From the NCBI RefSeq assembly GCF_900113605.1, contig NZ_FOPY01000005.1:238910-302909 (forward strand): 64,000 nucleotides of DNA. The letters run 5' to 3'. Shown here in pieces: positions 57,254 through 64,000 of the stretch; position 1 is the first letter of the stretch, and every line of letters begins with the position of its first letter. The notes beneath the pieces were generated by a model. That model ran no database searches, was not told the DNA's origin, and saw only the letters and a list, made by a program, of their open reading frames with translations. The DNA comes from Modicisalibacter xianhensis. Its GTDB lineage: Bacteria; Pseudomonadota; Gammaproteobacteria; Pseudomonadales; Halomonadaceae. Position numbers and translations under genes: made by a program.

Positions 57254-58771
57254 ATGCCGTCCCAAGGACCTTCCCTGCGTTCCCGCGCCAAGTCTGTCTC
57301 GATACGCCGCAAATTGTTGCCACTGCTGGTGGCGGCGGCAATATCGTCACAGGCCCACGCCGCCGATCTGCTGACCATCACCCGCGATGCGCTGGAGAAC
57401 AGCGCCGAACTGGCCTCGTCACGTTCGATCTACGACAGCGTCAAAGCCGCACGCAACGTGCAGCGCGGCGATTTGCTGCCACAAGTCAACGCGACCGCCA
57501 ACGCCGCTAACAACCGCACCTACGAGAGCCAGGAAAGTGCGGGGAACGGTGCCGTGGACAGTTTGGGCGATGGCGCGTCCGGCGGTGGGGGCCTGGGCGT
57601 CGGCACGCGCGGAGAGGATGACAACTACAACTCGACCAGCATCGGCGTGGAAGCGACCCAAGCCTTGTTCGACGCGACCAACTGGTACGAATTACAGCGC
57701 GCCGAGGAGGATATCGACCAGCAGGCCCTGCTGCTGGAAAGCGACCGTCAGCAGCTGCTGTTCAACGTTTCCCAGTCCTATTTCGAAATTCTGCGCGCCA
57801 GGGACGTACTTGCCGCCCGGGTGGCCCAGGAGCGGGCCATTGGTCGCCAGCTGGAGCAGGCCCGCGAGCAGTTCGAGGTCGGGCTGATCGCAATCACCGA
57901 CGTGCACGAAGCACAGGCCGCCGCCGACCAGGCCCGGGCCCAGCGCATCGCCGCGCAGAACGACCTGCAGGTCAGCTTCGAGACGCTGGAGCGGTTGACC
58001 GGCAAGCGTTACGAGAGCATTGAAGGCCTGGGCGACGAGTTACCCATCGAAGCGCCGCAGCCTACGTCGCGGGACACCTGGGTGGCATTGGCACTGGAGA
58101 ACAACCCCACGCTGCTTTCCTCGGGGGAAGCGGTCGACATCGCCAACCGGAACGTGGACATCGCCCAGTCCGGCTATCTGCCGACCCTCGATGCCTATGC
58201 CCGCTACGACTATTCCGACAGCGACATCGATTACGTGCGCGGCCACAACTCCGGCAGCGAGGTCGGCCTATCCGTCAGCCTGCCGATCTTCAACGGCGGC
58301 AGTACCAGCGCCCAGGTCAATCAGCAAACCTATCTGCTGGAGTCGGCCCAGTATGATTTCGAGGAGCAGCGTCGCATCACCATCCAGCAGGTGCGCTCGC
58401 TGTTCACCCAGGTGATCAACGATGTCCAGACCGTAGAGGCACAGCGCCAGGCGATCGTCTCCAACCGTAGCGCGCTGGAAGCCACCCGCTCCGGCTACGA
58501 GGTGGGAACGCGCAATATCGTCGACGTGCTTAACTCTCAGCAGAGCCTGTACAATGCCCTCTCCAACTACGCCGAGGCGCGCTATAATTACGTCATCGAT
58601 CTGATCGCGCTGCGTCAACAGACGGGCGTGCTCGACACCAGCAACATCCGTTCCCTGAATGAATGGCTACGGGAAGAGCACGCGGTCACCCTCGAACTGC
58701 CCGAAGGTGGCGGCGCCGACCTCGATGCGGTCATGGATATCGGCGAACCGCCGCAGCCGCCGGAGCAGTAG
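57254..58771 (+). CDS. TolC-family outer-membrane channel protein
   Basis: A 505-residue protein starting at ATG 57254, with AAGGA upstream; an earlier in-frame ATG overlaps the repeated promoter element. A long n-region and signal peptide (RRKLLPLLVAAAISSQAHA) is followed by two OEP repeats with alpha-helical coiled segments: LLFNVSQSYFEILRARDVLA in the first and VRSLFTQVINDVQTVEAQRQ in the second. It is the likely exit duct for the AcrAB-like pump 4.7 kb upstream, or for type I secretion. The C-terminus is acidic and Pro-rich. Confidence 0.92.
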   Translation: MPSQGPSLRSRAKSVSIRRKLLPLLVAAAISSQAHAADLLTITRDALENSAELASSRSIYDSVKAARNVQRGDLLPQVNATANAANNRTYESQESAGNGAVDSLGDGASGGGGLGVGTRGEDDNYNSTSIGVEATQALFDATNWYELQRAEEDIDQQALLLESDRQQLLFNVSQSYFEILRARDVLAARVAQERAIGRQLEQAREQFEVGLIAITDVHEAQAAADQARAQRIAAQNDLQVSFETLERLTGKRYESIEGLGDELPIEAPQPTSRDTWVALALENNPTLLSSGEAVDIANRNVDIAQSGYLPTLDAYARYDYSDSDIDYVRGHNSGSEVGLSVSLPIFNGGSTSAQVNQQTYLLESAQYDFEEQRRITIQQVRSLFTQVINDVQTVEAQRQAIVSNRSALEATRSGYEVGTRNIVDVLNSQQSLYNALSNYAEARYNYVIDLIALRQQTGVLDTSNIRSLNEWLREEHAVTLELPEGGGADLDAVMDIGEPPQPPEQ

Positions 58772-58849
58772 AATCACCAGGAGCAGGTGAATCGTTCTGC
58801 ATGAATGCAGGGAATTGGTCGTTAAGGCTGGTTTCCTGTATTTTTTGAT

Positions 58850-59058
58850 TTCCCGAAGAGTAATGGTCTACCACATCAGGCGATAACCGCATGGTGGTTT
58901 CCACTTTGGTAGGGGCTTGCTGTGGTCACGCTAATCCCTTGCCTGATGGTGCGCTGGAATTCCATAGGCAGCACGTCGCCCATCGGGCGCATCTGCTTAA
59001 CGTCCTCGTCTGTTAGCTCCCTGACTTCGCCCTCCTTATCCGCCAGTCGCTTGATCAT
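58850..59058 (-). pseudogene. BrnA-like antitoxin gene, frameshifted
   Basis: From the ATG at 59056-59058 the frame reads MIKRLADKEGEVRELTDEDV, then KQMRPMGDVLPMEFQRTIRQ, the usual N-terminal part of BrnA. The DNA-binding half (KVETTMRLSPDVVDHYSSG) follows in another frame near 58850-58900, so at least one frameshift has removed it. It overlaps the end of the BrnT remnant by 23 nt, the normal brnTA layout. Confidence 0.65.
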
Positions 59059-59115
59059 AGGGCTTAACCTCTCGTGTATTAGCTTTGCGAAAGCTGATGA
59101 TCCGAACCCCTGTTC
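59036..59115 (-). pseudogene. 3' remnant of a BrnT-like toxin gene
   Basis: The short frame ends TGVRIISFRKANTREVKPYD followed by QATGG and stop, which corresponds to the last quarter of BrnT RNase toxins (pattern RIIS.RKAN.RE...Y). The rest of the toxin gene is missing; metallo-beta-lactamase sequence precedes it directly. No active toxin can be made. Confidence 0.6.
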
Positions 59116-59262
59116 TGGTTATCTTCCGGTTCCGGCAAGGCGCCGCCACGAATGTTGACCTGTAGAGACGGCAGGGTCCAGGCATGTAGTCATGCCCCGT
59201 AAAGAGCCGGGTATCGTCTGGTAGCGCCAGAACGGCCTGGATGGAGTCCCAGAGCTTATGGG
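59116..59262 (-). pseudogene. Fragments of a metallo-beta-lactamase-fold gene
   Basis: HKLWDSIQAVLALPDDTRLF followed by TGHDYMPG reads as the metal-binding GHDY region of the ETHE1-like/MBL-fold family. After a deletion and frame change, VNIRGGALPEPEDN near 59112-59155 looks like the end of the same protein. It is fused in frame at about 59262 to the EgtB-like sequence, so it is a chimeric scrap, not a gene. Confidence 0.6.
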
Positions 59263-60202
59263 CCCCGGCCCACTGCGCATAGGCATCGGCTTCAAAGAAG
59301 CTGACGTGGCACACCGGCGCATTCATGTCGACCGGCACCAGGCCGCCCAAGATATAGTGATGCCAGATTTCATCCCGCTCGACCCAGTAGAGTGGTGCCT
59401 TCCAGCCTTCTGCCTTGACCGTCGCCCAACCATCCGATAGCCAGTAGTCAGGTGTGTCGTACCCCCCGCCTTCATGAACGCGAGAAACTCGCCGTTGGTC
59501 ACCGGACGGTCGGCAATCTGAAAAGCCTCGACAAACTGACGGTGGCGTCCCATCTCATTGTCGTAGGCAAAGCTTTTCTCGGCCTGGTCATGGCCAATGT
59601 GCCTCACCCCAGCCGGATAGGCGTGCCAGCCAAGCTCGCCCATGTCACGCGCAGGTGGCGGCGTCAGGTCATTCCGGTAAGCCGGGCACAGCGGGTTCTG
59701 GGCCAGGATATGCTTGATATCCATGAACAGCAGTTCCTGGTGCTGCTGCTCATGCGGCAGGCCCAGCTCGAGACGTCGAAGAATCTCGGGCAAGTGTTCC
59801 TGCGGCGGGTCGCTAAGCAGCTCTGCCATGGCCCGGTCGATGTGCGCACGATAGCGATACACATCATCCACGGTGGGCCGTGAGATCATGCCGCGATCGG
59901 GACGCGGAAACGGCGTACCGTGGGTCTCGTAGTAAGAATTGAACAGGTAATCGTACGCAGGATCGAGGGTCTGATAGGAAGGGTGAAAGGGTTTCAGGAT
60001 GAAGGCTTCGAAGAACCAGCTGACATGGGCAATGTGCCATTTCGGCGGGCTGACATCCGGCATGCTCTGCACCATGTAGTCTTCCTTGTGCAGAGGCGCA
60101 CAGATCCTCAGTGGCGGCGCGAACCCGCTGGTACGTGCGCAGCCACTCCTTGGTATGCAGGCTATCAGGCGTGTCGATAGCCAAACCTTGAGCAGATGAC
60201 AT
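59263..60202 (-). pseudogene. EgtB-like gene, two frameshifts and truncated
   Basis: The start at 60200-60202 (MSSAQGLAIDTPDSLHTKEW) has AGGAGG upstream. The N-terminal DinB-like domain (PPKWHIAHVSWFFEAFILKP) and the iron-binding HX3HXE motif (LPHEQQHQELLFMD) are clear, as is the beginning of the formylglycine-type domain (RPVTNGEFLAFMKAGG, then ADAYAQWAGA). Single-base losses near 60092-60097 and in the C-run at 59462-59467 shift the frame, and the last third is replaced by MBL sequence. EgtB makes the sulfoxide step of ergothioneine synthesis; no egtD is seen. Confidence 0.85.
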
Positions 60203-60268
60203 AAGTGACTCCCTCCTAAGTAATACTCCATTGAACTTGCTCAGACAGGCCGCCAGACCTGCCAATAC

Positions 60269-61678
60269 CTACAGTGCAAAGCGTATCGAGTCGGTGAATA
60301 TCATGAGTGTCTCTACGCCAAGCCCCCCGACAATCAGCAGCAAGCCAGCCACGACCATGGTGGACCGTGCCCATTGTCCCAACAGCACATGCACGATGGG
60401 CCGGGCACCGCTAAACATCATCAAGGCCGCGATGCGCAGGTAATAGAAAAGCGAGATAACGGTATTGGCGGCGGCCACGAAGGCCAGCCAGGTGTATCCC
60501 CCTTCGATCGTGACGCTGAACAACATGAACTTGCCAAAGAAACCAATCAGCGGCGGGATGCCCACCAGGGATAACAGCGACGCAATCAGTATCATTGCAG
60601 CAATCGGTACTTTTCTGGCCAGCCCCTGATAATCGTCCAGTGCGGTACGCCCTCTCAGGTGTGTGACCACGGCGAAGGCCGCCAGGTTGGCAATGGCGTA
60701 GCTAGCCAAAAAGAACACCAGAGCCGACAGGGCCTGCTCGCTGGCTCCCATCACCACAATCGCCATCAGGGCATAACCGGACTGGGAGACCGATGACCAA
60801 CCCAGCAGGCGCCGCACGTCTGTCTGTCGCAGTGCGGCCACGTTACCCAGCGTCATGGTTGTGACCGAAATCATGGCTACAATCGCTCGCCAGGCAACAT
60901 CCGGAGGGAGTATTGATACAAAACGGGCCAACGCGACGGCAGCACCGATCTTGGGGATCACCGTCAAAAAGGCCGCCGCCGGTGCCGGAGAGCCCTGGGC
61001 CACATCCGGCATCCAGGCGTGGGCAGGAAAGGCCGCCAGCTTGAAGGTCAGGCCCAGTACAATTGAAGCCGTGGCGATGGTCAGCGCCAGGTTGTCACTG
61101 CCTTCGGCGAATCCTTGAGCAATTTCCGGATAGCCGGTGTTACCGGTCAGGCCGAACACCACCACCACACCGATCGTCAGCAATGCATTGGTCAAGGCAC
61201 CGATCAGAAAGTACTTCATGCCAGCTTCCAGCGCGGGCGCCCAGCCACGGTGATAGGCGGCCAGCGGGTAACTGGCTACCGAGGACAACAGCACGCCTAG
61301 CACCAGCTCCATGGTATCGCTAGCTGACGCCATCATGATGACGCCCAGCAGAGCGAACAGCACCAACGCGTAGTATTCGCCATGTCGGCGATCGGTCCGC
61401 ATCCACTCAGGAGACATGGCAACGACCAGTGCACCGGCGATCAGTACCACCAGCTTGCTGGAGATTGCCACGCCATCCAGAGCCCACACACCGGAGAACG
61501 TCAGCCTTGGCGGTCCACTCCACTGCGCTAAGGTCAGCACTACACAGAGGGCAATCGTGAGCAGGGCCAGCACGGCTGCCCAGTGGTGGTGCTGTTGCCG
61601 AGTAAACGCAGCGAACAACACAATAACTACGGCGCCGAGCGTTAGACTGATTTCCGGTAGGACGTCACCGATAGGCAT
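60269..61678 (-). CDS. nuoN: NADH-quinone oxidoreductase subunit N-like protein
   Basis: A 469-residue antiporter-like membrane subunit of complex I, starting at ATG 61676-61678, whose ATG overlaps the nuoM stop (ATGA). Lysines of the proton path are present: LGLTFKLAAFPAHAWMPDVA, FLTVIPKIGAAVALAR and IGFFGKFMLFSV. The TM5 glutamate expected in LG.E appears as Leu130 (ELVLGVLLSSVASYPLAAY). It is the last gene of the unit, with 66 nt to the EgtB-like remnant. Confidence 0.88.
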   Translation of the reverse strand: MPIGDVLPEISLTLGAVVIVLFAAFTRQQHHHWAAVLALLTIALCVVLTLAQWSGPPRLTFSGVWALDGVAISSKLVVLIAGALVVAMSPEWMRTDRRHGEYYALVLFALLGVIMMASASDTMELVLGVLLSSVASYPLAAYHRGWAPALEAGMKYFLIGALTNALLTIGVVVVFGLTGNTGYPEIAQGFAEGSDNLALTIATASIVLGLTFKLAAFPAHAWMPDVAQGSPAPAAAFLTVIPKIGAAVALARFVSILPPDVAWRAIVAMISVTTMTLGNVAALRQTDVRRLLGWSSVSQSGYALMAIVVMGASEQALSALVFFLASYAIANLAAFAVVTHLRGRTALDDYQGLARKVPIAAMILIASLLSLVGIPPLIGFFGKFMLFSVTIEGGYTWLAFVAAANTVISLFYYLRIAALMMFSGARPIVHVLLGQWARSTMVVAGLLLIVGGLGVETLMIFTDSIRFAL

Positions 61679-63165
61679 CAGGGCCCCCCCACCAGCAGCG
61701 TCGCAGAGGCTTCGATCAGTGTCAGCAAGAACTCCGGCGCTATACCGATGATCACGAAGCCTGCCGATAGCACCGCGAGCACACCCCACTCAACCGCATG
61801 AAGATCCTCAAAGTGAGCCCAGCGCTGTGGCAGCGTTCCGAAGAACAGCTTCTGCAGCATCTGCAGGAACAGCGATGCCGTGACCAGAATGCCCAGCACG
61901 CCAATCACGGCTAGCCAGGGGTAGACGTCAAAGGTGCCGGCAAAGATGTGAAATTCCGCCACGAAGCCGGCCAGGCCAGGAAGGCCCAGGCTGGCAAACG
62001 AGGCGAGAACGGTGAACGCTGTTAGCAGCGGGGCCTGCCGGAGCAGTCCACCATAGCTATCCAGATCGTACTCCTGAGTGCGCTGCCAGAACGAGCCACA
62101 GATCAGAAACAACGCCCCGGTAATCAGGCCGTGGGCCACCATCTCTACCGTCGCCCCCACCAGGGCCAGCTCGCGGGCGTACTCTGTATCCTGAATCAGG
62201 GCACCGGCCACCGCGATCCCCAGCACCGTGTAGCCCATGTGGTTTATCGAGGTATAGGCAATGCGTCGCTTCAGATTTCTCTGACCCAATGCCACGAAAG
62301 CCCCATAGAGAATCGATGCGACAGCAAAGAGAGCGATGATCAGGGCGTAGCGGGCAAAGGTCTCTCCCATCATCGAGTAAGGAATGCGGATAATGCCGTA
62401 GGTACCCATCTTGAGCAGCACCCCAGCGAGAACCGCCGAGGCCGGTCCGGGAGCATCGACATGCGCTTGGGGCAGCCAGGTATGCACGGGCACGATGGGG
62501 GTCTTGATGGCGAAGCCGATCATGAGGGCGAGGAACACGAGACCAGCGGCCACACCCCCTCCCGCCAATGGCTGCTGCTCGATCAGTACTCGCATATCAA
62601 ACGTATGCGGCTCGACCGACAGATAAAGCCCGATGATCGCCAGCAGCAGTAGCAGCGAGCCGCAGAAGGTGTAAAGGAAGAACTTGAACGCGGCAAGCTG
62701 CGCCTGGCCGTGCCCCCAGCGGCCGATCAGGAAAAACATCCCCACCAGGCTCAGGTCGAAAAAGACATAGAAAAGCAGCAGGTCCAGCGCGAGGAAGACG
62801 CCAAGCGACACGGACTGCAGGAAAAGCATCCAGGCATAGTATTGCCGAGGCTGGTTCTGCGTATCGACGGGGTAGGCGATACTGGCCGAGAAGACCAGGG
62901 CACTCATCGTCGCGACAGCCAGCGCAATGCCGTCCACGCCTAGCCGGTATCCCATGCCCAGGCTGGGTACCCAGGGTACCTCTTCGACAAACTGAAATAG
63001 TGCGCCTTGCGTATCGAACTGCAGCCAAGCCCAGGCCAGCAAGAACACAGGCAACAGGGAAACCCCAACGGCAAACAGACGAGCCGTGGTCTCTGTCCAG
63101 CGGCGTGAAACGGCGATGACAAGGGCCCCCAGCATGGGGAGCCCCAAGGTTGCAGTCAAAATCAA
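61678..63165 (-). CDS. nuoM: NADH-quinone oxidoreductase subunit M-like protein
   Basis: A 495-residue proton-pumping subunit. Motifs LGVDGIALAVATMSALV, KTPIVPVHTWLPQAHVDAPG (Lys221) and LLKMGTYGIIRIPYS are standard. The TM5 acidic residue is Asp137 (FYVFFDLSLVGMFFLIGRWG) where Glu is usual. Its ATG overlaps the nuoL stop (63162-63165), so the genes are coupled in the order L-M-N. Confidence 0.9.
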   Translation of the reverse strand: MILTATLGLPMLGALVIAVSRRWTETTARLFAVGVSLLPVFLLAWAWLQFDTQGALFQFVEEVPWVPSLGMGYRLGVDGIALAVATMSALVFSASIAYPVDTQNQPRQYYAWMLFLQSVSLGVFLALDLLLFYVFFDLSLVGMFFLIGRWGHGQAQLAAFKFFLYTFCGSLLLLLAIIGLYLSVEPHTFDMRVLIEQQPLAGGGVAAGLVFLALMIGFAIKTPIVPVHTWLPQAHVDAPGPASAVLAGVLLKMGTYGIIRIPYSMMGETFARYALIIALFAVASILYGAFVALGQRNLKRRIAYTSINHMGYTVLGIAVAGALIQDTEYARELALVGATVEMVAHGLITGALFLICGSFWQRTQEYDLDSYGGLLRQAPLLTAFTVLASFASLGLPGLAGFVAEFHIFAGTFDVYPWLAVIGVLGILVTASLFLQMLQKLFFGTLPQRWAHFEDLHAVEWGVLAVLSAGFVIIGIAPEFLLTLIEASATLLVGGP

Positions 63166-64000
63166 AGGAGCGCTCCTATGCCCAGGATTAGCAGGATCAC
63201 GGCGAGTCCTGACGCGATACCGGTGTAATAATGATGCATCTGTCCGGTGTGGGCCTGGCGCGTTACTTGACCCGCCCAGTCGACGCCTTTCGCCAGCAGG
63301 CCCGTTGCGCCATCGAATGCCCCTTCGCCACGTTGATCACCCACCCTGGCCAGCCATACGCCAAAACGGGCGCTAGCACGAATGCCGGCATCCACGGCGC
63401 GATCATCGAAGCGTGCCAGGCCATGGCTGAACCGCATGACTGTCTCCACACCCTGTTCCGCCAGAGCCGGCAGACCAATCCAGTTCGCCATAGCGGCACG
63501 CTTCTCGCTCTGCCGGCTCTGGCTCGACACTTCACGGCGCACCGCCCAAAACCCAACACCAATGCCCAGCGCCACCAACAGTAGCGACAAGGTCAATTCC
63601 CACAATTTGGTTTTAGGAAGCTGGATCGACAGCAGGTCAGCAAGGGTGCTTCCGACACCGGGCCACCAGAGTCCCGACAGCACGAGCGTGCCTGCCGAGA
63701 GCAGGTAGAGCGCACCGGCTTCCACCGCAGAGTGCCCTGGTTGGGATGGAGCCGTTCTCGTGCGGCCATGTAGCCCCCGCCCGAATGCCAATAATTGAAA
63801 GCGTGTCGCATACAACGCGCTAAGCCCCCCAGCGATGGCGGCGATCACGGCCAGCCAGGACGCCGGATGACCAGCGGCAGTGATGATCTTCTCCTTACTC
63901 CACGCTGCACTCAGCGGGATAACCCCTGCCAGCGCCAGACTGGCGACCATGGTCGCCGCTGCAATCCCAGGAAGCAGGCGCCCAAGACGCATCGTATTTA
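63162..64000 (-). CDS. nuoL: NADH-quinone oxidoreductase subunit L-like protein, C-terminal part
   Basis: The frame stays open to the window edge, so the Met at 63992 is internal. The visible 279 residues hold late membrane helices (SLALAGVIPLSAAWSKEKII), a conserved C-terminal lateral helix region (RAVDAGIRASARFGVWLARV) and the last helix (HHYYTGIASGLAVILLILGI). The N-terminal half and the rest of the nuo operon should lie beyond 64000. Confidence 0.88.
   Translation of the reverse strand, partial: NTMRLGRLLPGIAAATMVASLALAGVIPLSAAWSKEKIITAAGHPASWLAVIAAIAGGLSALYATRFQLLAFGRGLHGRTRTAPSQPGHSAVEAGALYLLSAGTLVLSGLWWPGVGSTLADLLSIQLPKTKLWELTLSLLLVALGIGVGFWAVRREVSSQSRQSEKRAAMANWIGLPALAEQGVETVMRFSHGLARFDDRAVDAGIRASARFGVWLARVGDQRGEGAFDGATGLLAKGVDWAGQVTRQAHTGQMHHYYTGIASGLAVILLILGIGALL

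Noticed and set aside
55976..58771. lpxR and the tolC-like gene as parts of one operon with the RND pump
   Set aside because: They are on opposite strands or separated by more than 4 kb, a terminator and minus-strand genes; only a shared regulator is possible.

Overview
The window looks like a chromosomal segment of a high-GC, moderately halophilic gammaproteobacterium, most likely Halomonadaceae (Halomonas or a close relative). This rests on the gammaproteobacterial order of the ribosomal/RNA polymerase genes, the protein sequences of RpoB, RpoC, S12 and EF-G, and acidic tails on exported proteins. It is an inference, not a taxonomic assignment.

Region 1 (1-31.6 kb, all on the minus strand) is conserved core. 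Read in the direction of transcription it runs: tRNA-Thr(TGT) 3' fragment, birA-coaX, tRNA-Tyr/Gly/Thr, tRNA-Trp-secE-nusG, rplK-rplA-rplJ-rplL-rpoB-rpoC, rpsL-rpsG-fusA-tuf, the S10 operon (rpsJ to rpsQ), the spc operon (rplN to rpmJ) and the alpha operon (rpsM-rpsK-rpsD-rpoA, cut by the window start). Clear promoters precede tRNA-Tyr, tRNA-Trp, rpsL and rpsJ. A terminator-like attenuator lies between rplL and rpoB, and a strong hairpin separates rpmJ from rpsM. The second tuf copy that pseudomonads carry between tRNA-Thr and tRNA-Trp is absent.

Region 2 (31.9-38.3 kb) is the end of an integrated element. It holds the 3' part of tRNA-Thr(TGT) (attachment-site scar), a tyrosine recombinase, a MobH/TraI_2-type relaxase with an inverted repeat next to its start, a RelBE-like toxin-antitoxin pair with a palindromic operator, a complete IS5-family element that splits a tiny hydrophobic ORF, and an IS66 transposase remnant. 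The far end of the element, which should carry the intact tRNA-Thr, is not in the window.

Region 3 (38.3-47.0 kb) is patchy accessory DNA: an aldo/keto reductase, a three-gene molybdenum-hydroxylase/cytochrome c operon (isoquinoline 1-oxidoreductase type), a broken SWIM zinc-finger gene, an SDR with an unusual catalytic motif, a small membrane protein, about 0.9 kb without a recognisable gene, and a mipA fragment joined to a 5'-truncated IS30 transposase.

Region 4 (47.4-58.8 kb) is an envelope/efflux module: a TetR repressor and palindromic operator divergent from an AcrAB-like RND pump, a YqiJ-like membrane protein, a frameshifted phospholipase D-type lipoprotein gene, a MipA/OmpV protein, the lipid A deacylase LpxR and a TolC-family outer-membrane channel.

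Region 5 (58.8-60.2 kb) is a mosaic of gene remains on the minus strand: a frameshifted EgtB-like gene fused to pieces of a metallo-beta-lactamase gene, then BrnT and BrnA remnants. Region 6 (60.3-64.0 kb) is the distal part of a complex I-type operon (nuoL partial, nuoM, nuoN), in which the conserved membrane glutamate appears changed in both NuoM and NuoN.

I did not find a clearly new multi-gene system. The observations most worth checking are the tRNA-Thr integrated element with its unplaced far end, the IS-split small ORF beside relBE, the EgtB/MBL/BrnTA mosaic, and the NuoM/NuoN substitutions.
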